This document shows positions 34,650-43,533 of a stretch of DNA of 46,367 nucleotides, one piece after another. A program made the position numbers and the translations under genes. Where the stretch lies: NCBI GenBank assembly GCA_030630015.1, contig DAOVNV010000001.1:1-46367 (forward strand). The letters run 5' to 3'. Numbering within the stretch: position 1 is the first letter of the stretch; each line of letters begins with the position of its first letter. The notes below the pieces were generated by a model. It had not been told where the DNA came from. It did not search any database and worked only from the letters and a program-made list of their open reading frames with translations. Source of the DNA: Desulfuromonadales bacterium (GTDB lineage: Bacteria; Desulfobacterota; Desulfuromonadia; Desulfuromonadales; BM103).

Positions 34650-34666
34650 TTGTATACAGTATACCG
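34650..34666. promoter_or_regulatory. GntR-type operator-like palindrome in the atp leader
   Basis: The sequence TTGTATACAGTATACCG contains the perfect inverted repeat GTATAC-A-GTATAC (34652-34664). The same core, with a different central base and perfect outer arms, covers the promoter of the GntR/FCD regulator gene at 45861-45877. Here the right outer arm (CG instead of AA) is degenerate. Position between promoter and atpX would suit a roadblock repressor. Confidence 0.6.
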
Positions 34667-34701
34667 TTGTCAGCAGCGGTGTCAGCTCACGAGGTGAGAC
34701 G

Positions 34702-35127
34702 GTGATCGAGATTAACTGGACACTGTTTCTGCAGTTTGCCAACTTCATGATTTTGATGGCGGTGCTTAATGCGCTGCTCTTCAAGCCCCTGCGGGCGGTC
34801 CTGAAACAACGTCAGGAAACCATCGAAGGTTCCAAGTCCAAGGTTCAGGATCTGGAAGAGCAGGTGCAGGCGCAGGTGGCACGCTACGAGGCACAGCTGC
34901 AGGACGCCAAGCAGAAAGGCGCCCAGGAGCGTGCGGCGCTCCGTCAGGCGGCACAGCAGGAAGAGTCCCATATGCTCGGTGAGGCGCGGAACCAGGCGAC
35001 CGAGCGGCTACAGAGCATCAAGGAAAAGGTTGCGGGAGAGGCTGACGCTGCACGCCAATCCCTTCGCAGCGAGACCGAAGGCATAGCAAAGCAGATTGCC
35101 GGCAAGGTCCTGGGGAGGGATATCTGA
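34702..35127 (+). CDS. atpX: ATP synthase F0 subunit b' (AtpX)
   Basis: This 141-residue stator subunit has one N-terminal membrane helix (residues 5-24, WTLFLQFANFMILMAVLNALLF) and a long charged coiled coil. It pairs with the second b-type subunit (atpF) to form the peripheral stalk. Its start is GTG 34702, with GAGGTGA upstream. The stop overlaps the atpF start (TGATG). A b/b' pair is typical of Geobacter-like and photosynthetic bacteria. Confidence 0.92.
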   Translation: MIEINWTLFLQFANFMILMAVLNALLFKPLRAVLKQRQETIEGSKSKVQDLEEQVQAQVARYEAQLQDAKQKGAQERAALRQAAQQEESHMLGEARNQATERLQSIKEKVAGEADAARQSLRSETEGIAKQIAGKVLGRDI

Positions 35128-35729
35128 TGATGTTCAACAAGAATTCACGAATGAATCTCCTTGGGAAGGTGACCGGAGTGCTGGCCCTGCTCCTGATTCC
35201 GGCGGTCGCAATGGCCTCCGGCGGCGGTGAGCAGCATGCTGACAGCGGCGTGCTCATCAAGGACTTTGCCTACCGGTGCTTCAATTTCGCCCTGCTGGTC
35301 GGATTGCTGGTCTACTTTGTCAGGAAACCGATTCGCAACGGTTTGCACAGTCGGCGAGAAGAGATTGAAAAGACTCTGACGGATGCTCAGGCGGCGCAGG
35401 AAGCTGCCGAAGCCAAATATCGCGAGTACAGCGAGAAACTGGAGAAAGCGACCGAAGAGATCGAGGCGATCAGCGCCTCAATCCGTCGCGAGGGAGAACT
35501 TGAGCGAGACAAGATTCTGGAAAGCGCCAGGGAAATGTCAGCGAAAATCCAGCAGGAGGCCGATGCCAAAGCGGCTAACGCGGTTGCCGGTGCCAAGGCT
35601 GAACTGCGCGAAGAGGCTGCCCGGCTTGCCGTGGAGTTGGCCGAAGAACTGCTGAAAAAAGAATTCTCGCCGAAGGATCAGAAGCGACTGGTCGACGAAT
35701 ATATGCTGAAAGTGGGAGAACTCCATTGA
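35127..35729 (+). CDS. atpF: ATP synthase F0 subunit b
   Basis: This 200-residue second stator subunit has two hydrophobic N-terminal parts: a signal-like segment (about residues 10-31, ending AVAMASGGG) and the membrane helix proper (about 50-66, FNFALLVGLLVYFVRKP). A long Glu/Lys/Ala-rich coiled coil follows. The N-terminal extension resembles delta- and alphaproteobacterial b subunits that carry a cleavable leader. It overlaps atpX at its start and atpH at its stop. Confidence 0.93.
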   Translation: MMFNKNSRMNLLGKVTGVLALLLIPAVAMASGGGEQHADSGVLIKDFAYRCFNFALLVGLLVYFVRKPIRNGLHSRREEIEKTLTDAQAAQEAAEAKYREYSEKLEKATEEIEAISASIRREGELERDKILESAREMSAKIQQEADAKAANAVAGAKAELREEAARLAVELAEELLKKEFSPKDQKRLVDEYMLKVGELH

Positions 35730-36268
35730 GCGTCAGTGCCCTTACACGACGGTATGCGAAAGCCTTGGTTGACCTTGGCCTCGAGCACAAGGCCGTTGAC
35801 AGCTATGGCGTTGAACTGGCCCGGATTCAAGCGGTCTTTGCCGGGGAAAAGTTGCTGAGGCAGCTTCTCGACAGCCCAACTTTAGCCTTGGAAAAAAAAG
35901 AGGCGATGCTGGCCGATCTGGCCTCCGCCCTGAAACTTTCCGAGGAGGTGACCAAGTTTCTTGGTTTGCTGTTGAGCAAGGGTCGCCTCTACTACCTGGC
36001 TCAGATTGAGGAAAAGTATCGCAGCCTGGCTGATGAGCTGTCCGGAACGTTGCGTGCCCGCATTGTTACTGCCGAAGCCTTAAGCGACGAGCAGCAGCAG
36101 GCGATCGGTGCCAGCCTCGCGAAGCAGACAGGCAAGCAGGTTGCATTGACGGTAAATGTAGATCCGGCGCTGATTGGCGGCGTTCAAACGGAAATAGGTG
36201 GGCGCCTGTTCGATGGCAGCGTCAAGACACAGTTAAAACGGATCGAAGAATCCTTAACGAAGGGCTGA
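35726..36268 (+). CDS. atpH: ATP synthase F1 subunit delta
   Basis: This 180-residue subunit connects the stator to the top of F1. It starts at a TTG (35726-35728) overlapping the atpF stop, with GGGAG ten bases upstream; no ATG lies nearby and the family N-terminus (SALTRRYAKALVDLGLE) begins right there. The C-terminal GVQTEIGGRLFDGSVKTQL is the family signature (normally GGxxxxxGxxxxDxSxxxxL). Confidence 0.94.
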   Translation: MSVSALTRRYAKALVDLGLEHKAVDSYGVELARIQAVFAGEKLLRQLLDSPTLALEKKEAMLADLASALKLSEEVTKFLGLLLSKGRLYYLAQIEEKYRSLADELSGTLRARIVTAEALSDEQQQAIGASLAKQTGKQVALTVNVDPALIGGVQTEIGGRLFDGSVKTQLKRIEESLTKG

Positions 36269-36281
36269 TGAGGTCTTCACA

Positions 36282-37790
36282 ATGGAAATAAGAGCAGAAG
36301 AAATCAGTGCGATAATCAAGAAGCAGATCAAAGGCTTCGGCCGCGAAGTCGAAGTCAGCGAAACCGGTACAATCATCTCGGTTGGTGACGGTATTGCCCG
36401 TATCCATGGCTTGGACAAAGTTATGGCCGGCGAGTTGCTCGAGTTCCCCGGCAACACTATGGGCATGGTCCTCAACCTTGAAGAGGACAACGTCGGTGCC
36501 GCGATCCTTGGCGAAGCCGAGCATATCAAGGAAGGCGACACGGTCAAGCGGACCGAGCGCATTGCCCAGGTTCCGGTTGGTGATGCACTGATCGGCCGGG
36601 TAGTTAATGGTATCGGTGTTCCGATTGACGGCCAGGGTGAAATCGCTTCTGAGGATTTCCGAAAAGTTGAAATTAAAGCTCCCGGCATCGTCGCCCGTAA
36701 GTCGGTGCATGAACCGATGCAGACCGGCCTCAAGGCGATCGACTCGATGGTTCCGATCGGTCGCGGCCAGCGTGAACTGATCATCGGTGACCGCCAGACC
36801 GGCAAGACGGCCGTTGCAATTGATACGATCATCAACCAGAAGGGGCAGGATGTCATCTGCATCTATGTTGCGATCGGTCAGAAGCGTTCCACGGTTGCTC
36901 AGGTGGTTGAAAAGCTCAAGACGCATGGCGCTATGGAATACACCATCGTGGTCGCGGCTTCCGCCTCCGACCCCGCACCGCTGCAGTTCATTTCACCTTA
37001 CACCGGTGTAACCATGGGCGAATACTTCCGTGATAACGGCAGGCACGCCCTGATCATTTATGATGACCTTTCCAAGCAGGCGGTTGCCTACCGCCAGCTC
37101 TCGCTGTTGCTGCGCCGCCCGCCGGGCCGCGAAGCTTATCCAGGCGACGTTTTCTACGTGCACAGCCGTCTGCTCGAGCGTGCTGCAAAACTAAGTGATG
37201 CGGAAGGAGCCGGCAGCCTGACTGCGCTGCCGATCATAGAAACCCAGGCCGGCGACGTTTCGGCGTATATCCCGACCAACGTTATCTCAATTACCGACGG
37301 CCAGATCTTTTTGGAAACGGACCTGTTCTATTCAGGTGTCCGTCCGGCAATCAACGTCGGCCTCTCAGTTTCCCGTGTCGGTGGTTCGGCCCAGGTCAAG
37401 GCGATGAAACAGGTTGCCGGCACCCTGCGTCTTGCCCTGGCCCAGTACCGCGAGATGGCCGCCTTTGCCCAGTTCGGTTCCGACCTGGACGCCGCAACCC
37501 AGCGCCAGCTCAATCGTGGTGCCCGTCTGGTTGAGGTACTCAAACAGGGTCAGTACCAGCCGATGCCGGTTGAAAAGCAGGTCATCACCCTTTTTGCCGC
37601 CAACAATGGCTATATTGATGATTGCCCGACATCGGACGTACAGCGCTTCGAAAGAGAGCTGCAGACCTTTATGGAAAGCAACTACGCTGAAGTCCTGGCG
37701 GAACTGCGCGACAAAAAGGCCATCGATGACGAGCTTGAAGGCAAGATCAAGAACGCCCTGGACGAGTTCAAGGTTCAGTTTACCGCTTAA
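36282..37790 (+). CDS. atpA: ATP synthase F1 subunit alpha
   Basis: This 502-residue non-catalytic nucleotide-binding subunit has Walker A GDRQTGKTA near residue 169 and the family signature PAINVGLSVSRVGGSAQ (373 region). ALIIYDDLSKQA corresponds to Walker B. Length is normal. GAGG lies upstream in the 13-base gap from atpH. Confidence 0.98.
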   Translation: MEIRAEEISAIIKKQIKGFGREVEVSETGTIISVGDGIARIHGLDKVMAGELLEFPGNTMGMVLNLEEDNVGAAILGEAEHIKEGDTVKRTERIAQVPVGDALIGRVVNGIGVPIDGQGEIASEDFRKVEIKAPGIVARKSVHEPMQTGLKAIDSMVPIGRGQRELIIGDRQTGKTAVAIDTIINQKGQDVICIYVAIGQKRSTVAQVVEKLKTHGAMEYTIVVAASASDPAPLQFISPYTGVTMGEYFRDNGRHALIIYDDLSKQAVAYRQLSLLLRRPPGREAYPGDVFYVHSRLLERAAKLSDAEGAGSLTALPIIETQAGDVSAYIPTNVISITDGQIFLETDLFYSGVRPAINVGLSVSRVGGSAQVKAMKQVAGTLRLALAQYREMAAFAQFGSDLDAATQRQLNRGARLVEVLKQGQYQPMPVEKQVITLFAANNGYIDDCPTSDVQRFERELQTFMESNYAEVLAELRDKKAIDDELEGKIKNALDEFKVQFTA

Positions 37791-37818
37791 TAACGGAACA
37801 GCGATCAGGTAGGGACAC

Positions 37819-38691
37819 ATGCCCAGTCTGAAGGATATCAAAAAGCGGATCGGTACAGTTAAAAACACGCGCCAGATTACTGCGGCCATGAAGATGGTTT
37901 CTGCGGCCAAGCTGCGCAGGTCCCAGGATGCAGTGATGGCAGCCAGGCCGTATTCCGACAAGATGCAGGAAGTCCTCTCCCGCCTTGCTCAGCGCGACAG
38001 CGGTGAAGAGCATCCGTTGCTGGAAGAACGCGGCAAAGGCAAGGCGCTGGTCGTCCTTATTACAGCTGATCGCGGTCTTTGCGGGGGCTTCAATACCAAC
38101 ATTTCCAAAATGGCCGAGAAGTTTATTCGGGAAAACCCGGAAGGTTACGAAGATTTCGAGCTGTTTCTGGTTGGTCGCAAGGGTAACGAGTACTTGAAGC
38201 GCCGCGCCGGCATGAAGATCGTCAAGGTGCATGAGTATCTGGTCGGCTCGACCCAGGTGACCTATCCAACCGCGGCTTTGCTGGGCCAGGAAATCATCGA
38301 GCTTTATCAGAGTGACGATTACGATGGGGTTTTCCTGATCTACAACGCCTTCCAGAGTGTCATGTCCCAGGAATTGACCGTTCGGCAACTTCTGCCGATC
38401 AAGCCCGGTGAAGTGGACGAGGAAGAGCTGGTTGTCGATTACATCTATGAGCCGAGTACAAGCGAGGTTCTTGGGCAGATCCTGCCGAAGAACGTCGAGG
38501 TGCAGATATTCCGTGCCCTGCTCGAGGCGGTTGCTTCAGAACACGGAGCACGCATGACAGCCATGGACAGCGCCAGCAAGAATGCATCCGAGATGATCAG
38601 CAAGCTGACGCTGCAGTACAACCGGGCACGTCAAGCTGCGATTACCAGGGAACTCATGGAAATAATTTCCGGAGCTGAGTCAATCAAGTAA
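37819..38691 (+). CDS. atpG: ATP synthase F1 subunit gamma
   Basis: This 290-residue central-shaft subunit has the N-terminal helix MPSLKDIKKRIGTVKNTRQITAAMKMVSAAKLRR, split here as residues 1-34, and the C-terminal TAMDSASKNASEMI and LTLQYNRARQAAITRELMEI signatures. The central Rossmann-like part contains ITADRGLCGGFNTNI. Normal length. Confidence 0.97.
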   Translation: MPSLKDIKKRIGTVKNTRQITAAMKMVSAAKLRRSQDAVMAARPYSDKMQEVLSRLAQRDSGEEHPLLEERGKGKALVVLITADRGLCGGFNTNISKMAEKFIRENPEGYEDFELFLVGRKGNEYLKRRAGMKIVKVHEYLVGSTQVTYPTAALLGQEIIELYQSDDYDGVFLIYNAFQSVMSQELTVRQLLPIKPGEVDEEELVVDYIYEPSTSEVLGQILPKNVEVQIFRALLEAVASEHGARMTAMDSASKNASEMISKLTLQYNRARQAAITRELMEIISGAESIK

Positions 38692-38750
38692 GTACGTTCA
38701 AAGAGGAATTCCCCTGCATGGCAGCAGGGCAGAAGGAGGAACGTTGCATC

Positions 38751-40157
38751 ATGAATAAAGGACGCATTACACAGGTCATCGGCCCGGTTGTCGACGTTGA
38801 GTTCGAAGCCGGCAAGCTTCCCGAGATTTACCATGCTCTGAAGGTGACCAACCCGAGTATCGATGACCGGGAGTGGAACCTGGTTCTGGAAGTTGCACAG
38901 CACTTGGGTGAAAATACGGTTCGGACAATCGCAATGGATTCGACCGATGGCCTGGTTCGCGGCCAGGACGCTCTTGATAGTGGCAAGCAGATCGTTATGC
39001 CGGTCGGTCGCAAGACCCTTGGCCGGATCATGAACGTGATCGGTGAGCCGGTCGATGAGGCCGGCCCGGTCGGTGCTGAAACGGAATGGGAAATTCATCG
39101 TCCCGCTCCTCCTTTCGTTGATCAGTCCACCACGGTCGAGGCATTTGAAACCGGCATCAAGGTTGTCGATCTGCTTGCTCCCTACGCTCGAGGCGGCAAG
39201 ATCGGCCTGTTCGGTGGCGCCGGCGTCGGCAAGACGGTTCTGATCATGGAACTGATCCACAATATCGCCAAGCAGCACGGCGGTTTCTCGGTGTTCGCCG
39301 GTGTCGGTGAGCGGACCCGTGAAGGCAACGATCTTTGGGAAGAAATGAGAGAGTCCGGTGTTCTCGAAAAGGCCGCCTTGATTTACGGCCAGATGAACGA
39401 GCCTCCGGGCGCGCGTGCCCGTGTCGGTCTGTCCGCTCTGACTGTCGCCGAGTACTTCCGCGACGAGGAAGGCCAGGACGTGCTGCTCTTCATTGACAAC
39501 ATCTTCCGTTTCACCCAGGCGGGTTCCGAGGTTTCGGCGCTGCTCGGCCGGATCCCCTCTGCGGTTGGCTACCAGCCGACTCTGGCAACGGAAATGGGTG
39601 AGCTGCAGGAGCGCATTACGACCACCAACAAGGGTTCGATCACCTCGGTCCAGGCGATTTACGTGCCTGCCGATGACCTGACCGACCCCGCCCCTGCGAC
39701 GGCGTTTGCCCACCTGGACGCCACCACGGTTCTGTCGCGCCAGATCGCCGAGCTCGGCATCTACCCTGCGGTTGATCCGCTTGACTCAACCAGCCGGATT
39801 CTTGATCCCCAGGTGGTTGGTGACGAGCACTACGACCTGGCCCGTGAAGTTCAGTTCGTCCTGCAGCGCTACAAGGATCTCCAGGATATCATCGCCATCC
39901 TCGGTATGGATGAACTCTCTGAAGACGACAAGCTGGCCGTGGCCCGCGCCCGTAAAATTCAGCGCTTCCTGTCCCAGCCGTTTCACGTGGCGGAAACCTT
40001 CACGGGGGCTCCTGGCAAATACGTGGAACTCAAGGACACCATCAAGGGCTTCCGTGAGATCATTGACGGTCTGCACGACGATCTCCCCGAGCAGGCCTTC
40101 TACCTGGTCGGCACTATCGAAGAGGCCATAGAGAAAGCCAAGCAGCTGGCTGCCTGA
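38751..40157 (+). CDS. atpD: ATP synthase F1 subunit beta
   Basis: This 468-residue catalytic subunit has Walker A GGAGVGKTV near residue 159 and the catalytic Glu of GERTREGNDL. The family signature PALIYGQ-type region appears as ALIYGQMNEPPGARARV. The lever motif reads DELSEDD, one residue different from the usual DELSEED. I start at ATG 38751 (AAGGAGG 12 bases upstream); an in-frame ATG at 38718 has no site and would add a non-family leader. Confidence 0.98.
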   Translation: MNKGRITQVIGPVVDVEFEAGKLPEIYHALKVTNPSIDDREWNLVLEVAQHLGENTVRTIAMDSTDGLVRGQDALDSGKQIVMPVGRKTLGRIMNVIGEPVDEAGPVGAETEWEIHRPAPPFVDQSTTVEAFETGIKVVDLLAPYARGGKIGLFGGAGVGKTVLIMELIHNIAKQHGGFSVFAGVGERTREGNDLWEEMRESGVLEKAALIYGQMNEPPGARARVGLSALTVAEYFRDEEGQDVLLFIDNIFRFTQAGSEVSALLGRIPSAVGYQPTLATEMGELQERITTTNKGSITSVQAIYVPADDLTDPAPATAFAHLDATTVLSRQIAELGIYPAVDPLDSTSRILDPQVVGDEHYDLAREVQFVLQRYKDLQDIIAILGMDELSEDDKLAVARARKIQRFLSQPFHVAETFTGAPGKYVELKDTIKGFREIIDGLHDDLPEQAFYLVGTIEEAIEKAKQLAA

Positions 40158-40189
40158 TCGGGCCGCCGGATGGTATAGAGGATTAAGGC

Positions 40190-40600
40190 ATGGCAGAAAA
40201 GCTCAAACTGGAACTGGTCACGCCCTACAAACAGGTGCTGTCTGAGGAAGTCGATGAAGTGACCGCTCCTGGCAGTATCGGCGAGTTCGGTGTTTTGCCC
40301 GGGCATACGACCCTGCTGACCACCTTGAAGATTGGTGAGCTGATTTACAAGCAAGGCAATCAGTCGTATTATGTCGCCCTCAACTGGGGCTATGTAGAGG
40401 TCGAAGATGATACTATGACAGTGCTTGTCGAAACGGCAGAACTGGCTGATGAAATCGACCTTGAGCGGGCCAAGGCAGCTTTGGGGCGGGCTGAAGAGGC
40501 ACTCAAGACCATTGACCCTGGTGACAAGCGGTTTAGAACCATGGAGACGGCTCTGGAACGGGCTTTGATCCGGATGCAGGTGGCCGGACATAAATCCTGA
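40190..40600 (+). CDS. atpC: ATP synthase F1 subunit epsilon
   Basis: This 136-residue subunit caps the rotor and inhibits ATP hydrolysis in many bacteria. The beta-sandwich domain carries VTAPGSIGEFGVLPGHTTLL and NWGYVEVEDDTMTVLVETAE, followed by a two-helix C-terminal region. It is the last gene of the rightward operon. The membrane subunits a (atpB) and c (atpE) are not in this cluster. Confidence 0.96.
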   Translation: MAEKLKLELVTPYKQVLSEEVDEVTAPGSIGEFGVLPGHTTLLTTLKIGELIYKQGNQSYYVALNWGYVEVEDDTMTVLVETAELADEIDLERAKAALGRAEEALKTIDPGDKRFRTMETALERALIRMQVAGHKS

Positions 40601-40624
40601 TTCGACACAAGAATATATATATAG

Positions 40625-40657
40625 AAAAAAGGGCGACCCGTTTGGGCCGCCCTTTTT
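40625..40657. terminator. Bidirectional terminator between atpC and the cyd operon
   Basis: Stem GGGCGACCC (40631-40639) pairs with GGGCCGCCC (40644-40652) with one mismatch. It is flanked by six A on the left and six T on the right, so it works in both directions. It separates the convergent atp and cyd transcripts. Confidence 0.9.
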
Positions 40658-40734
40658 TGTAAGAGTTATTCAGTTTAAAAATCCGAAACCGTAGAGAGAC
40701 GGTGAATGCTCGGTGATTCAGGTTCAGGAGAAGA

Positions 40735-40827
40735 TTAGAGCAACCCGGCTTTTTTCAGAGCAATCTCTGCCCCTCTACAGGCAACGACCAGAACTGCAAT
40801 CCAGCTGAAGATTAGAAGAAACGTCAC
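40735..40827 (-). CDS. cydX: CydX-like small subunit of cytochrome bd oxidase
   Basis: This 30-residue ORF follows cydB by 15 bases on the same strand. It starts with GTG at 40827 and has AGGA seven bases upstream. The protein is one hydrophobic helix (FLLIFSWIAVLVVAC) followed by a short polar tail ending AEIALKKAGLL. Position, size and single helix match the small bd-oxidase subunits (CydX/CbdX/CydS) that stabilise the haem site. Sequence similarity to E. coli CydX is slight, so the name rests on context. A 5-bp hairpin with a T-rich tail (40676-40703) lies beyond its stop. Confidence 0.6.
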   Translation of the reverse strand: MTFLLIFSWIAVLVVACRGAEIALKKAGLL

Positions 40828-40842
40828 GGTAGGATCCTTTCC

Positions 40843-41982
40843 TTAATAAAAATCATGGCCTTTGTCGGAACTGATATCGGATGCAGACAGCTTGCCCGTG
40901 TCCATGGCGCGCCAGACATATATGATGTAAGCCAGTACAAACGGAATGGCCAGGGCGATATAAGACATGGCTGTCAGAGTAATATGGCTACTCGAAGCAT
41001 TGTGAATGGTCAGGCTGCTCTGCAGGTCAAACTTGGACGGATAAAATGCGGTGTTGTTGTATCCGGCCGTGAACAGCAGGGAGAGCACAACCAGTACCGT
41101 TCCCGGCCCGGCCGCCCAGATGCCGCTGCGTTTGTCGGTGAACCGTGTTGCAGCAACACCGAGAACGACCAGTACCAGCCCGACCAGCAGAAAGCCGATG
41201 CCCTGAACCGGCATGGCCAGCAGGTTGTGCAGGTACTTGCCGCTTTCCATGGAGATAATGCCGGTAGCCGGGTCGACGGCAAAGCCGGACATGACCAGCA
41301 GCGAAATCAACACGTACAGCAAAAATGGCAGCGAGTAGATCAGGTTGGTGAGGGCCGCCTTGCGCAAATCGGTTTCGAGCTCCTGATGAACCAAGTTGTT
41401 GACCAGATACATGGCGCCAAGGGTTCTGGCGTGGAAGACCAGGAAAAGCCCGAATGACAGGTTGAACAGGCTGAATGCCGCCTCGAGTCCGCGCAGCGGA
41501 TGCTGCCAGAAGACTTGGTTGTAGTCGTTTAACAGGAAGTTTGATCCGGTAAAAAAGGTACCGATCGCCACACCGATGAGCAACAGGCCGACGCTACCGT
41601 TGATAAACAGGAATATCTCATGGGTACGCGCCCCGAGGAAATTCCCCGGCTTCTTGCGAAATTCGTAACTGACAGCCTGTAAAATGAAGGTCAACAGGAT
41701 TGAAATCCACACCCAGTAGGCCCCGCCGAAGCTGCTGGCGTAAAATAGCGGGAAGGCGGCGAACAGGGCGCCGCCGAACAGCACCAGGGTTGTAAAGCCC
41801 AGCTCCCATTTCCTGCCCAGAGAGTTGACCATCAGGGACTTGGCTTCTTCATCTTTTGGAATGGTCAACAGCAGCGTCTGGCCGCCCTGGACGAAGGTCA
41901 TGAAGATAAACAAGGCGCCGACCAGGGAACAGATCAGCCACCAGAGAACTTGAAGTGTATTGAGGTCGAGTTGTCCAATCAT
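40843..41982 (-). CDS. cydB: Cytochrome bd ubiquinol oxidase subunit II
   Basis: This 379-residue integral membrane protein has about nine hydrophobic helices and supports the haem-bearing CydA. It begins MIGQLDLNTLQVLWW, the family's usual start, and has GGAGG eight bases upstream of ATG 41982. The frame continues upstream into cydA but that part is not family-like. The ATG is one base after the cydA stop (TAA-C-ATG). Motifs include YLVNNLVHQELETDLRKAALTN, in which the polar residues are typical of the group. Confidence 0.95.
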   Translation of the reverse strand: MIGQLDLNTLQVLWWLICSLVGALFIFMTFVQGGQTLLLTIPKDEEAKSLMVNSLGRKWELGFTTLVLFGGALFAAFPLFYASSFGGAYWVWISILLTFILQAVSYEFRKKPGNFLGARTHEIFLFINGSVGLLLIGVAIGTFFTGSNFLLNDYNQVFWQHPLRGLEAAFSLFNLSFGLFLVFHARTLGAMYLVNNLVHQELETDLRKAALTNLIYSLPFLLYVLISLLVMSGFAVDPATGIISMESGKYLHNLLAMPVQGIGFLLVGLVLVVLGVAATRFTDKRSGIWAAGPGTVLVVLSLLFTAGYNNTAFYPSKFDLQSSLTIHNASSSHITLTAMSYIALAIPFVLAYIIYVWRAMDTGKLSASDISSDKGHDFY

Positions 41983-41983
41983 G

Positions 41984-43519
41984 TTATTTGTCCTCCGGCC
42001 CGATGGAAATCTGCTTGAACATAATGCCCAGCTCGGCAATCAGTAAAATGGTAAACAGCACCAGAAAAATGAAAAAAGTTGTCTGTACCGTTGCCGTCGT
42101 CAGATTGGAACGGGCGACGGTGACGGGCAGAAGGCCCTGTATCGCCCAAGGCTGGCGACCGACCTCAGCCACGACCCAGCCGGCTTCAGAGGCAATATAA
42201 CCGAGGAACAGGGAGCAGAAGCCAAGCCTCAATAGCCATTTCTTCGGTTCGATACTGTTGCGCATGGTGAAAAACAGCATGGCTGCAAACAAGATTGGAA
42301 AGTAGCTCCCGAGCGTGACCATCACCCGGAAACTGTAAAATGAAAGTGCCACCGGTGGGACCGCCTCTTCGGGTGTTTCCAGAAAACCGTAGCCGAGATT
42401 ATGCTGGTGTTCCCTGAAGGTGACGAGTGCAGCGTTGGCCGCCTGGGTCTTGCCGGCTTTCTGGAATCCCTTGTAGCGAGCGAGTTCCTCGACGGCGATC
42501 TTGCCGGAGGCCATTTTGTCAGTGACGCCGACGATATCCTGTGCAGGGTTGCCGTAGACAAGATCGTTGATGCCGGGCACGAAACTGTTCAGGTTGCGGT
42601 TGGCAAGGATTGACAGGGCATAGGGCAACTTGACGGCGAAGATGTATGGCTCTTTGTCATCCCCTGGCTGTTTATCGGTATTCAGAAGGCCAACCGCACA
42701 GAGGGAACAGCCTTTTTCACCATCATAAAGACCCTCGATCGCAGCGAGCTTCATCGGCTGCTTCTGGGCGACAATGTAAGCCCCTTCGTCGCCGGTGAAG
42801 CCCACAACTAAAGACGCCAGCAAACCGAATACCGACGCAACAATAATGCTGCGTTTGGCCGTCATTATGTGGCGCTTCTTGAGTAGGAACCAACAGGAAA
42901 TGCCCACCACGAACAGGGCTGCTACCTGGAAACTGGAACTGGTCGTATGGGTGAACTTGCTTATAGCCACAGGAGAGAGCAGGATTTCCATGAAATTCTG
43001 CATCTCAAAGCGGGCCGAGTCAGGATTGAAGGCCATGCCGACCGGAACCTGCATCCAGCCGTTGGCAACCAGTATCCAGAGTGCGGAGAGGTTGGAGCCG
43101 ATGGCCACCATCCAGGTTGAAAACAGGTGGAACCGTTTTGAGACACGATCCCAGCCGAAGAACATTACCGCAAAGAAAGTTGCTTCGAGAAAGAAAGCGA
43201 ACAGCCCTTCAGCGGCCAATGGTGCGCCGAAGATGTCGCCAACTATCCAGGAGTAATTGGACCAGTTGGTGCCGAACTGAAATTCTAGAATGATGCCGGT
43301 TGCGACGCCGATCGCGAAATTGACCGCAAACAAGCGCATCCAGAACTTGGTAATCTGCTTCCAGTGCTCGTTGCCGGTGCGGACATAAAGGGTCTCGAAA
43401 AAGGCCAGCAAGAAAGACAGTCCAAGTGTGAGTGGAACGAAGATCCAGTGGTACATTGCCGTCAGAGCAAACTGGGCTCTGGCCCAGTTGACCTGGGTTA
43501 AGTCAATGGATTCAATCAA
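41984..43519 (-). CDS. cydA: Cytochrome bd ubiquinol oxidase subunit I
   Basis: This 511-residue subunit carries haems b558, b595 and d and reduces O2 to water with quinol electrons. Visible ligands are His24 (MYHWIFVPL), His191 (SKFTHTTSS) and Met400 (FRVMVTLG). The proton-path glutamates lie in LAAEGLFAFFLEATF (Glu104, Glu112). The quinol-binding Q loop has QPMKLAAIEG (254-263, with Lys257 and Glu262) and then an unusual CSLC pair (271-274). GRQPW is present near the C-terminus. In an anaerobe-type genome bd oxidase usually serves O2 scavenging. Confidence 0.97.
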   Translation of the reverse strand: MIESIDLTQVNWARAQFALTAMYHWIFVPLTLGLSFLLAFFETLYVRTGNEHWKQITKFWMRLFAVNFAIGVATGIILEFQFGTNWSNYSWIVGDIFGAPLAAEGLFAFFLEATFFAVMFFGWDRVSKRFHLFSTWMVAIGSNLSALWILVANGWMQVPVGMAFNPDSARFEMQNFMEILLSPVAISKFTHTTSSSFQVAALFVVGISCWFLLKKRHIMTAKRSIIVASVFGLLASLVVGFTGDEGAYIVAQKQPMKLAAIEGLYDGEKGCSLCAVGLLNTDKQPGDDKEPYIFAVKLPYALSILANRNLNSFVPGINDLVYGNPAQDIVGVTDKMASGKIAVEELARYKGFQKAGKTQAANAALVTFREHQHNLGYGFLETPEEAVPPVALSFYSFRVMVTLGSYFPILFAAMLFFTMRNSIEPKKWLLRLGFCSLFLGYIASEAGWVVAEVGRQPWAIQGLLPVTVARSNLTTATVQTTFFIFLVLFTILLIAELGIMFKQISIGPEDK

Positions 43520-43533
43520 TGCGGCCTCCTGAT

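Noticed and set aside
38631..39713. Long leftward frame (360 codons) opposite atpD
   Set aside because: It mirrors a highly conserved, codon-biased beta-subunit gene; such antisense frames arise from codon bias and its translation resembles no family.
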